A DNA stretch of 64,000 nucleotides from Scolanthus callimorphus (taxonomy: Eukaryota; Cnidaria; Anthozoa; Actiniaria; Edwardsiidae), in contig CM066916.1 in assembly GCA_033964015.1 (NCBI GenBank), positions 10,456,501 through 10,520,500 of the forward strand, written 5' to 3'. The notes under the pieces are model-generated. The model was not told the origin of the DNA. It worked only from the letters and a program-made list of their open reading frames with translations, and made no database searches. The position numbers and the translations under genes were made by a program. How positions within the stretch are numbered: position 1 is the first letter of the stretch; each line of letters begins with the position of its first letter. Below are positions 1 to 11,467 of the stretch, one piece after another.

Positions 1-137
1 GGGCCGGTTCCTAGAAGGTCAGTTAAGAGTTATCTGCAGATAAACGCTTATCCAACGGATAAAGCCTGAACAAATCCTATGCAACAGATAACTTTTATCC
101 ATGGATAACTTTATCCAACCTTTCAGGAACCGGCCCC
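1..137. repeat. Short inverted-repeat MITE, copy 1 (cut by window start)
   Basis: The ends are inverted copies: GGGCCGGTTCCT at the left and AGGAACCGGCCCC at the right. The interior is rich in TTATCC/GGATAA words that also pair across the element. A second copy in the opposite orientation lies at 50,041-50,177. No coding capacity, so a non-autonomous DNA element is the simplest reading; the superfamily is not determined. Confidence 0.75.
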
Positions 138-191
138 TGAGAAACACTATTGTCACGCAATGCTGTCGCGCGTGTGTATGTTATTTTCTAA

Positions 192-362
192 AAGCAATAA
201 AAATACTTTCTGCGTGCTCTCTGGTTTCTTACAAACACTCGGGGAATGTTGGTCGAACTGATAAAACTTGAAAGACACGAGCCGAATTTTGATCATTTCT
301 CCCAACATCCCCCTCGTGTTTGTAAGAAAGCAGAGAGCACACGGAAAGTACTTTTATTGCTT
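192..362. repeat. Foldback element
   Basis: A left arm at 192-253 (with TGCGTGCTCTCTGG, TTCTTACAAACACTCGGGG and CCAACATT-type words) pairs with an arm at 298-362. The arms are about 60 bases and the loop about 45. No coding signal. Confidence 0.75.
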
Positions 363-2084
363 AAGTAATGCAGTCATTATAATAAATTATTATATATTCT
401 AATTATTAGAATGATAGGAGTAAAATGTTCTGTGTGGTTAAAGAAACGTTTACTCAGAAGTTGCTAAGTTTATGTTTTAGCCATAAAAGTATTGGGGGAG
501 CCTGGCCCCCAAAACAAATTATTGGGGGGTACAGTGTACCCCTGGTTATGCCGCCCATGTGTTATTTCTAGTTACCGTAACAAAGTTTGGGCCCTATACT
601 TACTCAAGTAAGGATATTTAGAACATATTAGTCACCTCAGGCCCAATGCATTTTAATAAACATTTCACAGAGCCAGAGGTGAATACCTAAGTGTTTTACT
701 CAAGTGAAATTTAATTATAGGAAGTGAAAGAAACCAGTATCACAATAAAAAACCATGACCACTAAGGGCTTACTGAAACAGAAATAAATTCCCACAGCTT
801 CTAGGCTAAATTTACCTTTACTAGCATAATTTAATAAAAATGCAGTAAACAACTTGAAGCATTATTACTTCATTTGAGACATTTGTCCTACTTACGTGTA
901 GGTTTTTTGTCTCAGACAATTGAAGACTAATATCTGAATCAGTGCAATCATGATTATGAGTTTTGATCTAAAAATCTTAGGTTAACACCTTTAACGGTGA
1001 CTATCTAACAATTACAAGTCGTAAATATCAACAAATAGTCACAAGACTCTGTTTTAGTATAATTACTCAAGTGACTTTTAAGACTTTCAACAACAAATTC
1101 CCGTTTAGGGGTAATGCTTTCAATGTTATATGATGAACGTCTCGACCAATCAGTGTGTTGAATCGCTTCAGTAATTATACTAATAACTGATATTCTTGTT
1201 GCCTTTGATGACTAATATTGTGAAAATTCATACTGGTGGACAACATCCCTAGACTATCGGGACAATATTCAAGCCTTGCAGAGCCTCCAAAACCCTTGTC
1301 TAAAATCCAAGCCCAAGCACTTCTGTTGATTTTCATGATACACTGTATAATGTCAAAATATAAGCTTTGCAACCCTCATGTTTTTCAGGCACATACAATT
1401 TTTGAGTGGAGCTTTTCGAGCTTTCTGAGATTTTGAGCTTCAAAATATTCAGAATCCAAGTCTTAAGTAGCAGGGACGTCAACCCCAGGACTTCTGGAGA
1501 CCACCTTGAAATGGCAAAATTTCCTGCAATTCTCCCAGAAGAAATAGGTAAATGTATGGCAGTGGTCTTAAATTTTGGTGACGAAGCAAAAAATCTTGAG
1601 ACTCCTGGCAAAACTGGGAGAGTTGACATCCCTGCAGTAGGAGCCTCACATTTTTACCAGGGCCATTCTATGCCCCCACCTCTCAGAGTTGGTAAACTAA
1701 GTTATGCTGGGTCTCAATGGTACCACTAGCAGCCAAGCAGCCACAAACACAGGCACTTCCAGAGGGTTTACTAGAATACCACCCTCAGTGGTCCTTTTAA
1801 CTTAATAAATTATGAGGAGTAATGTAATTGTATAGGGTACCAAATAAATATATGTCTATAATTGTAAGCCACAGTTAACAGTTCAACAAAGTCCCAGCCA
1901 GCTTGGGCTCAAAACAAGGGTGGATCTAGGGGGGTGATTAGGGTGGCTAGCCACCCCTCTTGTTCTCATATTTCTTGCAAAAAACCTTAAGATTAGCCAC
2001 CCCCTTGATCTGAACTCTGTAGTATATCCTTTGTACTAGCCACCCTAAAACTAGCAGCAAGGGTAATCTCAAATACACCAAATG
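363..2084. other. Gene-free AT-rich stretch
   Basis: No exon with family similarity or paired splice sites is visible. Open frames here are short and overlap on both strands. Around 1,130-1,190 there is a phrase (CGTCTCGACCAAT, then TAATTATACTAATA) that recurs at 29.4, 31.0 and 32.9 kb, so at least part is repeat-derived. Confidence 0.5.
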
Positions 2085-2602
2085 ATACTCCTGCCATTGA
2101 GGCTTTAGATGCTCTGGGCTGGGTTTCATTAGAAACTCAGAGGAAAATAAATAAAGCCAAGCAAATGTTTAAAATGCTAAATGCTATGGCTCCAAGTTGC
2201 CTTTCCGATCTGTTCATCAAGAAAGAAACAATCACAAATTATAACCTGAGGGGGTCCTCCACGTCGCTACAGTTACCACTCCCTAAAACTGAAAACATGA
2301 AAAAGAGCTTTAGCTACGACAGAGCAAAGCTTTGAATTCCCTACCTGAAGACTGCCGAAACGAGGAAAATATTAAATCCTTTTCAGACAAAATGAACTCG
2401 GGCTCCCGCCCTTAACAAGGCACAAATTATTGTACATATGTATATACATTTTTCTATATTAGAATTAATTCTAATTACATTTTTGAATATTGTAAATTTT
2501 AGATATATTGTATTTTTTAGTCCACACGCCCCTTGTGGAAATCAGCTGAGGTTGTCGGAGCAAGCGTGTTGAAATAAAGTGTTTACTACTACTACTACTA
2601 CA
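2085..2602 (+). mobile_element. 3' relic of a non-LTR (LINE) retrotransposon
   Basis: Reading 2,090-2,400 gives the typical extreme C-terminus of a LINE reverse transcriptase ORF: a segment with FKMLNAMAPSCL, then TNYNLRGSS, then KKSFSYDRAKL, followed by the usual asparagine-serine-leucine-proline region. The frame breaks at about 2,333, where a lost base turns the expected tryptophan codon into a stop. About 180 bases of A/T-rich 3' UTR follow, ending in a TAC/CTA triplet tail at 2,586-2,602, as in CR1/L2-type elements. It is a dead, 5'-truncated copy; the clade is inferred from the tail only. Confidence 0.75.
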
Positions 2603-2804
2603 CCCCCCTTCTTAAGGGTCTGCATCCACCACTGCAAAACCATACCAGTAGGCATTTAGTTCATGCTGATAAGTGGTCACCATTCTGGCTACTGAAAATC
2701 TTGATACCAACAAGAACAGTGAAGTGGCATTGGCATCAGTATTGCAGGAACACCTCAATATATAAATTTAGGCACTGCTGGAGAAGAGCTCCCAGTCAGT
2801 CATT

Positions 2805-3120
2805 ATGATGGCACATCACGTGACCACTTCCTTGCACTTCTCTGATGCCCTAAACAATTTTGCCAAAGTTTGGTTGTATTAGAGTCTTCCCTTCATGAGA
2901 TATGAATTTTTCAAACTTTGATGACATCATCGATGGCGTCACACATCACATGGCCATTTTGTTGTGATCCTCTAGTCACCTAGACAATTTTGCCCAAGTT
3001 TGGTTGTCCTTACACAAGATATGAAATTTCAAACTTTGATTACATCATCGATAAAGTCACATCACGTGATAAAGTTACAGCACCCCCTTAACATAGACAA
3101 AATACCCCAAGTATGGCATT
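2805..3120. repeat. Tandem copies of a CACGTGAT/TGACATCATCG repeat
   Basis: Two near-complete units and one partial unit of roughly 130 bases follow one another. Each has a CACGTGA word, CTAGACAATTTTGCC, AAGTTTGGTTGT, AAACTTTGATGACATCATCG and a GTCACATCACGTG end. A related copy is at 28,706-28,870, including the terminal phrase TTACAGCACCCCC. No coding function is seen. Confidence 0.65.
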
Positions 3121-3599
3121 TTCCCATCTGTATCATTTTCCCGTCTGTAGTATAGAAAGTGGTGGGTTGCCTGTGTGACAACGGACACACACAAACTGGA
3201 AGTCCAGTGAAAATCAAGGTTGATGCATATGTTTCTGTCGTTTCCTTCTTCTCCTGTCATGTAGCTATGGGGCTCCGCTATTAGCGCAGTAGAGTTGAAT
3301 GAAGACCGTATTGTAAGAATATGGTTGACAAAAACTTAGTGTTTTCTAAAAAAAGAGTGCAATAATATGATAGTGTATAACTCAGTATTTTTTTTTAGAA
3401 ACAAACCATAGTGGGGCTGGCAGGTGAGGGGATAATCAAAAAGTGGAAAATAATTAGGGGATGTCCGTTTTGAGGCTGGAAATTTCAGGGTTGTGTTAGC
3501 ACCGTAGTGATATTTCTAGGGGACAGGTGTTGTAGAGGGAGATCTTCATCTCTTGTCCAGCATGCACTCTCCCTATATACTCAGAACTTAAAGAGCCTG

Positions 3600-3725
3600 T
3601 GTCAGCCGCCATTTTGACAGCATAACAACATACCAAGTCAAGAAAGCATCCATTTCCATGGGCTGATTTAGAGAATAGAGAGCAATGTTCTCGATTGAGC
3701 ATGGTAAATCAAATCTGAAATTCTG
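3600..3725. repeat. Dispersed repeat (GCCGCCATTTTGACAGCAT family)
   Basis: The phrase GCCGCCATTTTGACAGCAT, a gap and then GCTGATTTAGAGAAT..GAGCAAT.TTCTCGATTGA recur at 23,518-23,600 (same orientation) and, for the second half, at 29,345-29,425 (opposite orientation). The function is unknown. Confidence 0.6.
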
Positions 3726-3959
3726 TTTTTAGATGTTGATTTAGAGATTTCTATCACGTAATTCGTCTTCTAATATCGAACGAATACAATACGAAAGGAG
3801 TGGCTGACACTCCTTTCTTGCTACGAGCAATAGCCGAAACAAGTCGTGTAAGTACATTACCAGCTGTTTTATAATGTGCGTAGGCGGCACATACTAGAGC
3901 ATACTAGTGGATACTATCCCTTGGCTTTTACAAACGTTTCTGCTCATCGATGCATTTAA

Positions 3960-4350
3960 CGGGCTGACTCACGGTGTTTTGAATTAATTCGTAAATACAG
4001 CTCTAAATTTGTATGTATTCATCCCCAGATCACTTATATCACTTGATTTTAGCCTCATAAGAGCAATGTAGGTAAGTTTTATCGGCAAGACTGCCGATTT
4101 TCGTACAAATTTTGATGTAACCTAACTTTGAAAACTGTTCATCCCAACCACCCAACGAGATTTCAAAAACTCATTTTTGTACCATTTTTAATCCGTTTCC
4201 ATCCGCTCTGTAACGGGTCCATGAAGCCAACAATCTCATGATCGCTATGTAGTTAAAGGGCTATTTAACAAACTTAGATTAGTATTTTGGCTATCCATCA
4301 TTTATTTTGATGTTTTTTTGCATCACCAAAGTGAGCTAAAATCGTGCCAT
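3960..4350. repeat. Dispersed repeat family B, copy 1
   Basis: A block of about 380 bases with AAATTTGTATGTA, ATCACTT.TATCACTTG, CCGTTTCCATCCG, TCCATGAAGC, GGCTATTTAACAAAC and TTGGCTATCCATCA. Further copies are at 9,933-10,315 (opposite orientation) and 41,770-42,045. One end is a cytosine-rich GGCAATGTCACGATTTYAGC-like stretch. It is probably a non-autonomous DNA element. Confidence 0.7.
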
Positions 4351-5035
4351 AAGATACAACGTAGCAATATTATGATTATCTAATCACATCGCAACTGTAT
4401 AAAACGGCAACATTTGATGTATACTTTTATCTGTCTGTCTGGAAGGGAGGGGGACACGAACAATCTAGAGAAAAATCGTCCTGACAGCCCTACCGTTTTT
4501 GAGCTCTTACGGAGGTTATGAAAAGAGAAAAAAAAAATGGAAAGTAGACCTCAATTAGGTGAAAAGTTATAGGTCGTCACGAGACATCTAAATATTTCAT
4601 TGCTCACACACAGAGTAACTAATTGGTTTCGAATTCTAGGGGGACGTTTAGAGTCTTTATTTCTTTGTCTTGGTGTTGTTTACGTGTTGAGAAATATTAT
4701 GGAATGGAACAGTGACAGCGTGCGACATGTAAACTATCATACAGACAAAGTGATTAAAAGCCCGCTAATATGATCCGATAGGACCACAGCAGGAGAAGCC
4801 AGCTCCATTCAAACGAAGTTTCAATTAAAATACCAGTTGCAATCAAGGGAGACAAAAGAGTCGCAAAATTGCTGTGACAATAACGGCCTACTTACTGTCA
4901 ATATAATGTTGTATGTAATGTTTAGACTATCGACTAACAAGAATAAGGTTTAACGCTGCGAGTGAAAAATACATTTTGATTTGATAGTATACTTTTTATA
5001 CGTGCGCGTAGCAAAAGCCGTCAATGTAGGTAATA
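4351..5035. other. Gene-free stretch
   Basis: No exon, repeat array or strong palindrome was recognised. Composition is AT-rich. Confidence 0.4.
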
Positions 5036-5039
5036 AGGC

Positions 5040-5338
5040 ATTCTCGTACCTCGAGCTCCCCGGCTCGTCTGCTCGCGGGGGAGGTTCTGGGGTTATCCAT
5101 TTTAGGGTTCCTCGCTGATTGGCTGATTTTGAACGTTCGGGCATGCGCAGAAGGTTGTTTCTCTCAATATCTCTGTATCAAATATCGCGCATGTGGCTGT
5201 CAACAGAGCCTCCCCCGCGAGGTGACGAGCCGGGAAGCACTAGGTTCGAGAATGCGGCTCTGGATCAAAACTCGCGCATGCGTCAGTGGATCCCTCGCGA
5301 GGTTACGAGCCGGGCAGCCCTGGGTTCGAGAATGGTAA
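5040..5338. repeat. GC-rich repeat units with a CGCGAGGT-ACGAGCCGGG core
   Basis: Two direct units (about 5,205-5,258 and 5,288-5,334) share CCTCGCGAGGTTACGAGCCG, GGGCAGCCCTGG and GGTTCGAGAATG. An inverted unit occupies 5,040-5,105. The GGTTCGAGAAT word resembles a pol III B box, but no tRNA fold or A box goes with it. It could be a degenerate SINE or a plain GC-rich repeat. Confidence 0.5.
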
Positions 5339-5504
5339 TATGGGCGATAATTATATAGCCAGCTCGAAATCCCATTGTGCCGGCAGATTGATTTTTCTTG
5401 AATTGTCCAATTATTTTTTAATTGGCGCGCTCTAATTGGACACTTCGTACGTTAAAATTGGACAGTTTGGATTTGAACATGGATGCTATATAATTAATCA
5501 ATAA

Positions 5505-5655
5505 CAGGACTCCATGCTTGTCCAATTAAGAAAAAACTGGATAAGAAAATTCCTCGGAACTCCAATTTGGACTCGGCCTACGGCCTCGTCCAATTTTGGA
5601 GTTCCTCTGAATTTTCTCGTCCATTTTTTTCTTATTTGGACAGCATGGAGTCCTA
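5505..5655. repeat. Foldback element with CTCGGCCTACGGCCTCG tip
   Basis: Arms of about 65 bases (AGGACTCCATGCTTGTCCAA at the left, its complement near 5,640-5,655) meet at a short GC-rich tip, CTCGGCCTACGGCCTCG (5,572-5,588). The surrounding 5,385-5,500 carries several AATTGGAC words related to the arms. Confidence 0.8.
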
Positions 5656-5929
5656 TTTTATATACTAACTCAGCGGAACCAGAAAAGGCCGGCTAAGGCC
5701 CGGTCCTCGGTTTTAGATGGTCTAGCTACATATTTCAAACTCTTCCTGGTGTTTTACAGTCAGCTTTGCATGCGTTTGAATAATACAATAGACGTAGCAC
5801 TTCAATAGCGCTTCACTTTCAAATATTAAAAGGAGATATCGGGCTTCCTGTGTCAACGCGCGCGGCAAGAAAAACGTTAACAAGTAACAAACGTTCCTCA
5901 CACACGGACAAGTCGGAATTGATAAAATG

Positions 5930-6230
5930 CTAGCTGATGCCCGTAAAAAAATCACGGAGTGCAAGGGGGAAATTCATCTTACTTATATTCTTACTTATAT
6001 ATCTTACTTATATTCTTCCTTTCCATTTAGCGCGCGCTCTGCGAATCAAAGCAGTGGTGAACGTTTGTACAAACTTGAATGAAAATTTTTCTCAGGTCAA
6101 AGCTTTTCTAATTAGAATTATCCCTGCACAACTGTAAGCAATCCGTAACAGAACCATTTAGGTCTGGATGTCTATGGTGCTTTCGGCTGTGCGACTTGAG
6201 CTCTTTTTTAGTCTCTGTGGGAGACTCTAG
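5930..6230. repeat. Dispersed repeat family E, internally deleted copy
   Basis: It starts with GCTAGCTGATGCCCGT and CACGGAGTG and ends with a block containing ACTTGAATG.AAATTTTTCTC, AGAATTATCCCTGCACA, AGAACCATTTAGG and GGTGCTTTCGGCTG. The same start and end are about 650 bases apart in the longer copy at 63,008-64,000, so this copy has lost its middle. Confidence 0.7.
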
Positions 6231-6234
6231 CATG

Positions 6235-6480
6235 GAGACTCTCCTGGAATATCCTGGATTTTCATTTCCTTCCTGGAAAGTCCTGGGATTTTAAGGAAAA
6301 TCCTGAAAACTCCTGGAAAAATGTTTCAACTCAAATGTGGTTGAATCAATCAGTTTCGTGAATCTAATTTTGGGCTGCAAATTATGACATCCTCCAGATT
6401 TATGTTTTTTTCGGGGGAGGCGGCATTTCTACCCAATAAAAACTCCTGGAAGACTCCTGGAAAAGTAACTAAAGACTTCC
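6235..6480. repeat. Dispersed TCCTGGAA-rich repeat
   Basis: Many TCCTGGAA words precede TTTCGTGAATCT and TTTTGGGCTGCAAATTATGA, CATCCTCCAGA and a G-rich stretch. A second copy lies at 57,300-57,465. No coding signal. Confidence 0.7.
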
Positions 6481-6622
6481 TTGAAAATCCTGGATTTTTG
6501 TCATTCATTCGTTTTCACTAGTTGTATTGTTTCCTTTACCAACTACATGCAGTCTAGTGATTTGGAAGAAATACTGTAAGTTTCCTGTGTATCCTATATA
6601 CCAGTCATACAAGAGTATATAC

Positions 6623-6825
6623 AAGGCCGTAGCTAGAAATTTTTGACTAGGGGGGGGGGGGGGGGGGGGGGGGCAGGCCTTGGTCATTCTTTGTTTTTGC
6701 TGGGGGGGGGGGGGGGGGCAGGCAATCAGGTTTTTCCCCACATGTTGGCACTAAAAAATTTACTTCATTTGGGGGGGGGGGGGGGCAACTGCCCTCTCTG
6801 ACCCTATGCTAGCTACGGCCCTGAT
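6623..6825. repeat. Inverted-repeat element with three long G tracts
   Basis: GGCCGTAGCTAG at the left and CTAGCTACGGCC at the right bracket three uninterrupted G runs of about 15-24 bases (near 6,650, 6,702 and 6,771). The G runs are copies of one position in internal repeats (GGGG then CAGGC or CAACT). The tracts could form quadruplexes and are likely to be length-unstable. Confidence 0.75.
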
Positions 6826-7019
6826 ATATAAAGTCTATGTATGCATGTATGTACCAGCGCGTGCAAAATAACAAACAATGGACGACTCCGGCTATAATGA
6901 AAACGCGCATTGCATCATGGTAATTGTGCGCGCGCACTTAGCTGGAATCGCGTTCCCACTTAGAAACGTTTCCTAGCCGACACATCGATATGACGTGAGT
7001 CACATGACATAAGGGAAGA

Positions 7020-7310
7020 GGTCAAAACACTTGTACTCGAATGGTACCCAGCTTTTTCAGGGGAGGTGGTGCGTACCGGCATCTACCCCCATAGATAACC
7101 AATACCACTTTTTCAGATCTCATTTTCTCAGAGCATGATCTAGGGGTACCTGATTTTATTGCACATATGGACTCCTCTCGCTGCGAGGAAAGCGTTGGAG
7201 CATTCATCTTTTTAATGTCTCTTTTATTTAAGGAGATGGTGGCTCGGGCACTTACCCACCCCCCAAATTGGGTACCAAAAAAGTACGAATGTTTTGACCT
7301 ATTCTCTAAT
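7020..7310. repeat. Foldback element (GAGGTCAAAACA ends)
   Basis: GAGGTCAAAACACTTGTACT at the left pairs with AGTACGAATGTTTTGACCT at the right. Inside, GGTACCCAG.TTTTTCAGG and a CCCCAAATTGGGTACC block also pair. No open frame of interest. Confidence 0.7.
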
Positions 7311-7319
7311 CAGGGCAGG

Positions 7320-8040
7320 GCTTGAAATTAAGAAATAAACATAGTCGTAATTTTACGCCTTTTACCAACATTATAGGAGTAATTCTTCAAAAATCTAGGC
7401 GTAAATCCACTACGAGAACACTGTAGAAACTGAAAACACAGTGTCTTTATTTTACGCATAAGTCAAAAAGTTAGGCGTAAATGGAATTTTTTGACCGTAT
7501 TTACACTTGTATCAGGCGCTATTTCAAGCCCTGCAGGGGAACATCGCTTGCAAAACAAAAAGGCTCCATAGAGGTTTTTCTTGTTCCTGTAATGCAGGAA
7601 GGCTTGTGTCCTAGAGGTGGAAATGTGGTTCAGTTTCTAAGTGTATGGTTTACCGGACTTGCTGAATTACACTTATTACACAAGTGCAGCGTGCGCCGAA
7701 CGTGTTGCGTGTCATGAACCAGCCTACGCGGGATAAATATTGAAGTAAATTATAAAAAACGCAGCGTATTTCATCAGGATTTCCAAACACAGAGAAGTGG
7801 GTTGAAAAAAACGATAAAAACGATATTTTAGTCGACTTCGTGGTGTATAGAAATCTTGGTGAAAAACACTGTCGAGATTTTGATATAGCTTCTCAAACGA
7901 ATTATTTAATAGCGAGAAAAAGAAGGAATAATATCTCAAAATTTGATGCAAATTAAAACCGCATATCCAAACCTCCTTCACCCATATAGTTTTCTTTATC
8001 AAGGCTTGAACTAATGTTCAAAACACAGTTCGATTCATAA
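7320..8040. other. Gene-free stretch
   Basis: No gene was recognised. At 7,330-7,500 there are four imperfect TTAGGCGTAAAT-type words (CGTAATTTTACGCC, TAGGCGTAAATC, TTTTACGCATAAG, TTAGGCGTAAATGG) suggesting a small repeat with mixed orientations. Confidence 0.4.
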
Positions 8041-8043
8041 CCG

Positions 8044-8143
8044 ATGCATGAAGAAGACATAGAAAATACAACAAAGAAGGTCTTTGTTCTTCTTTCATTG
8101 TCTTCTTCGTGGTCTTTGTTCTACTTTCTATGTCTTCTTCATG
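8044..8143. repeat. Perfect-stem hairpin
   Basis: GCATGAAGAAGACATAGAAA near 8,046 is answered by TTTCTATGTCTTCTTCATGC near 8,124. The centre (AAGAAGGTCTTTGTTCTTC / GAAGAAGACAATG) pairs as well. The stem is about 45 bases. Confidence 0.8.
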
Positions 8144-8144
8144 C

Positions 8145-9290
8145 GTCACAGGAACCATTGTTCACCCCACAGGATGCAGAAACGCATAAATGAACGAAAA
8201 AAAAATCGCCAATCGGAAATATTCAAAAATCAATAAAATATTAACGGCGCGCGGTAAACACATTTTTCTTTCCTTACTGTTCCTTTGGATAATGGATCTT
8301 TTTGATGAAATGTAGTTGACTTCTGCCTTTAGTGTCATGATTCTGTTTTGGCATATCTATTTGCTCCCATAACACATCACGGGCTATAACAAGCAGTTGT
8401 GACAGTACAATCTATTCCTTCATAGGTGTATGTTACAAACAAACATGCACATATTTCAGAAAGGTTGCACCCGACGTGGCGTTTAATATTTGATTTGCCC
8501 GCTTTGTGTCATGGGAGAGCTCTTGAGATGTTAAAAGTTCACATATAGGGTCAAATTGACCCTCGTTTAATATGCATATAAAGATAGTTTCCTTGAAAAA
8601 TTGTTCCACGTTCTCAACTTCCTTATAAGGAAATATCTGCATACCATATTTGGAATCCTAGTAAGTTTTTCACTATTTTTATTGACCTAGAAAGCTTTAA
8701 ACTGAACCAGAACCCAAAATCACTAAAAAAATGATGCTAAGCGCATTTTTCGCTATGTTTTTCGCGGTCAAGAACCTGAAAACAAGGTAGACAAGATACC
8801 ACAGAAAGCCCGGTCAACCTCTCGAAAGACGACAATGCACTCGAAAAAGGACTCTTATGATGCGCTGTAGTCTACAAATAGTAATGCGTCACACAGGTTG
8901 TAAACTCTTCTGAAATAGGTGTATATATACTAGTTATACAATGCTTTCGAGTGGCGTACTGCAGTTTATTATACGACTGACGTCATTTTACCATATAAGG
9001 TCAAAAAATTGAGTGCAGATATAAAGCCGTATTACACGGCAAGAAAAATAATGATAATAATAAATAAATACTTTCTTTCTGTGTCAATAAGATAATAGCA
9101 GTAGCAAAACCACTAAGTAAGGACACAAATCAATATAAAATAATAAATAACTATCTATAAAATTTAAAAAAAATTAGGTTAATTACTACTAGCAACTATA
9201 TACAAAATCCTAATAATATTTACAATTCAAACCACAAATTACACACTCACTCTATTACCCCACACTCGCTCTAACCCTAGCACACACTCA
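8145..9290. other. Gene-free AT-rich stretch
   Basis: No coding exon was recognised. 9,050-9,240 is extremely A-rich, with AATAATAATAAATAAATA runs. Confidence 0.4.
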
Positions 9291-9294
9291 TCCT

Positions 9295-9535
9295 ATATAC
9301 AGGAAACCGGTTACGAACCTTTTTGCGCGCGCACTTGAATGGCTTCCCAATCATGTGCTAGTCAAATCACGTACGTTTTCTAGTGAATCTTGTAAAAAAA
9401 ATTAAAAAGTTTTGTTTGTCGTATAATAAATGACTCATTAGATGTTTGTCACGTAATACTGGCTGACATTTTACTCGTTGCTCGCATTTTTCCTCACCCC
9501 TGCCCGTATTACATGAAAAAACATCTAATTAACAA
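9295..9535. repeat. Dispersed repeat family D, copy 1
   Basis: Shares an ordered set of words with 46,150-46,425: TTTTTGCGCGCG or CTTTGCGCGCG, GTGCTAGTCAAATCACGTAC, TCGTATAATAAAT, ACTCATTAGATGTTT, GACATTTTACTCGTTGCT, and GTATTACATGAAAAAACATC. The second half is a hairpin (ATGTTT..CATGTAATAC against GTA.TACATGAAAAAACAT). This copy has lost the middle of the hairpin. Confidence 0.75.
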
Positions 9536-9932
9536 TTAGACTACGAGTTCGAGTTTTCTATGGGTCAATAGATAGTTAACGAGAGAATTCATTTATAACT
9601 ATTTCATACCACGCTACAGAAAATTTTTATTGGCTGTATTTTTTGTGGCATGGTTTAAATAGAGATAGCTACGCCCCTGTTGAGGGTATGGGTTAGTCTC
9701 CATAGGTATATGGAGCGGTTTTCATACATGACTGCAGTGAAACCAATCGCAAAGTAATTACACCGATTCTGAACAAAACGCATAGGAGTAATTACAAAGT
9801 AATTGCGAATTACTCACGAAAGTCATCTGAAATCCGCCCTAAGTCTCAGCCAGACGCATTTCGTCTCGAGATAACCATCTGATGTTAACAGCATTTGATT
9901 TATTCAACTAAGGTATGGCGAAAGGGGTCTTT
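9536..9932. repeat. Gene-free; includes a GAGCGGTTTTCA-ended repeat (9,711-9,842)
   Basis: 9,711-9,842 runs from GGAGCGGTTTTCATACATGAC to GTCATCTGAAATCCGCCC, imperfect inverted ends, with ACACCGATTCTGAACAAAAC inside. A shortened relative lies at 40,134-40,250. The ends belong to the GAGCAGATTTC family described at 28,876. Confidence 0.5.
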
Positions 9933-10315
9933 AAAGGGGCAATGTCACGATTTCAGCACAGTTTTGTTGACGTAAAAAAACATCCTAATAACTGATGGAT
10001 AGCCAAAATACTAGTCTAGGTTTGTTAAATAGCCCTTTAACTACAAAGCGATCATAATTGTAGGCTTCATGGACCTAATACAGAGCGGATGGAAACAGAT
10101 TGCAACCATGGTTTTTTCAAATCTTGTCAGAATGAACAGAATGAACTTTTACATCAAAAATTGGAAAAAAATAGGCAGCCATGCCGATAAACCTTACCTA
10201 CATTGCTTCTTAGTCTAATATTAAACGATATAAGTGATTTGGGGATGAGTACATACAAATTTAGAGCTGTGTTTATGGGAATTTATTCAAAATAACCGTG
10301 ACACAGACCCTTTAA
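9933..10315. repeat. Dispersed repeat family B, copy 2 (inverted)
   Basis: Opposite orientation to 3,960-4,350: TGATGGATAGCCAAAATACT, GTTTGTTAAATAGCCCTTTA, GCTTCATGGACC, GCGGATGGAAACAGATTG, and ACATACAAATTTAGAGCTGT in the expected order. Confidence 0.7.
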
Positions 10316-10518
10316 GCAAAATAGTTGCCGTTTCGTCTGCTTGTAAGCCCATCAACAGGAGCCTCCATCTCCTATTGGTTGAATCTATTTTGAGATTGTT
10401 GTAAATTATGTCGCCTCTCTCAAAAGCAATATGGCCGAAATCAGACACACTGCATGCTGAACCCAATATTCTCACTATGCAAAGTCATTTGCATAATAAT
10501 AATGAATGCCCTGGAATA

Positions 10519-10908
10519 GAGTCCTAAAGTGTGACGTCACAAATTTGAAAAATTTTGAATTCCAGATTTTAGTCCACGGATAATGAAAGACCAACTTCGA
10601 AGAACGTTGCATGCAAAAAATGAGGTGAATCGGTTGAAACGCGACCGAGCTATGGACCGCTCAATACATAATTTTCTTTAACAAATCACTGTATTTTGGA
10701 CTCAGTTCATAACTTTATGAACTGAACCAAAAATACAGTGATTTGTTAAAGAAAATTATGTATTCAGCGGGCCATATCTCGGTCGCGTTTCAACCGATTC
10801 ACCTCATATTTGGTGTGTAGCTTTCAATCGATATGCCCTTTCGAAATCAAGGAACAAATATTGCTAAATCGAAAATTTTGTTTTTGTGACGTCATCACTT
10901 TAGGACTC
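10519..10908. repeat. 390-bp foldback with TGACGTCA-containing ends
   Basis: GAGTCCTAAAGTGTGACGTC at 10,519 is answered by GACGTCATCACTTTAGGACT ending at 10,908. The arms stay paired over most of the element, including AGGTGAATCGGTTGAAACGC / GCGTTTCAACCGATTCACCT. The tip at about 10,705 is ACTCAGTTCATAAC.TTATGAACTGA. Confidence 0.85.
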
Positions 10909-10909
10909 T

Positions 10910-11235
10910 ATATGCAAATCATGAATACAAAAGGGTCACGCGGGATCCACCCATTGTGACTCCACTCTTGGTCGTTGTTAGCTGTACGGTCGAGCCGCCC
11001 ACCCTCCCACCCACTGGGGAAGCCGGGGTTTTGGAGTGCAGTAATGCACACTTTATACTCGTTTTGGTTTGGGCTTGTCCCAGGCCAGAGCGATTTCCCA
11101 TACCTTATTTACATATCATGAATAACAATACCCAGGGCGGAATATTATACTATCAACGTATTTCACGGTTAAATTTAAAATCTACAGTCTAAAAATAGAC
11201 TCTTCTACTCCTGTGCATATGGCTAGACATAATAG
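10910..11235. other. Short gene-free stretch
   Basis: A GC-richer segment (10,930-11,100) without a recognised coding exon. A 78-codon open frame here has no family resemblance. Confidence 0.35.
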
Positions 11236-11239
11236 ACCA

Positions 11240-11375
11240 ATTCGGCTAACGGTATTTACATCTTGTTGTCAACCAATTCAGATTGCACGAGTGTATGTGC
11301 AGATCTAACAAAAGTATCCACCCAAAGGAATCATCACATGATCTAGGATTTTTAAAAACACCGTTAGCAGATTGG
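11240..11375. repeat. Inverted-end repeat (CGGCTAACGGTATTTACATC family)
   Basis: GCTAACGGTATTTACATCTT at the left and CACCGTTAGC at the right are inverted. Relatives are at 23,606-23,830 (both ends TTTACATCTTGTTG-like) and 37,685-37,830. The interior shares CCACCCAAAG.AATCATCACAT with the 23.6 kb copy. Confidence 0.6.
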
Positions 11376-11467
11376 AGTAGATGAAGGCTCCCGTTAATGG
11401 GCTCCTGGCTACGTACATGTAATATTTATCATTTTACAGCTTTTAAAGAGTTGAAAACAATATTATA

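Noticed and set aside
5205..5334. GGTTCGAGAATG words resembling a pol III B box (tRNA gene)
   Set aside because: No A box, cloverleaf stems or anticodon arm could be drawn around either copy.
9933..10315. Possible conserved exon because three similar blocks exist
   Set aside because: The three copies share no open frame and lie in both orientations, as expected of a dispersed non-coding element.
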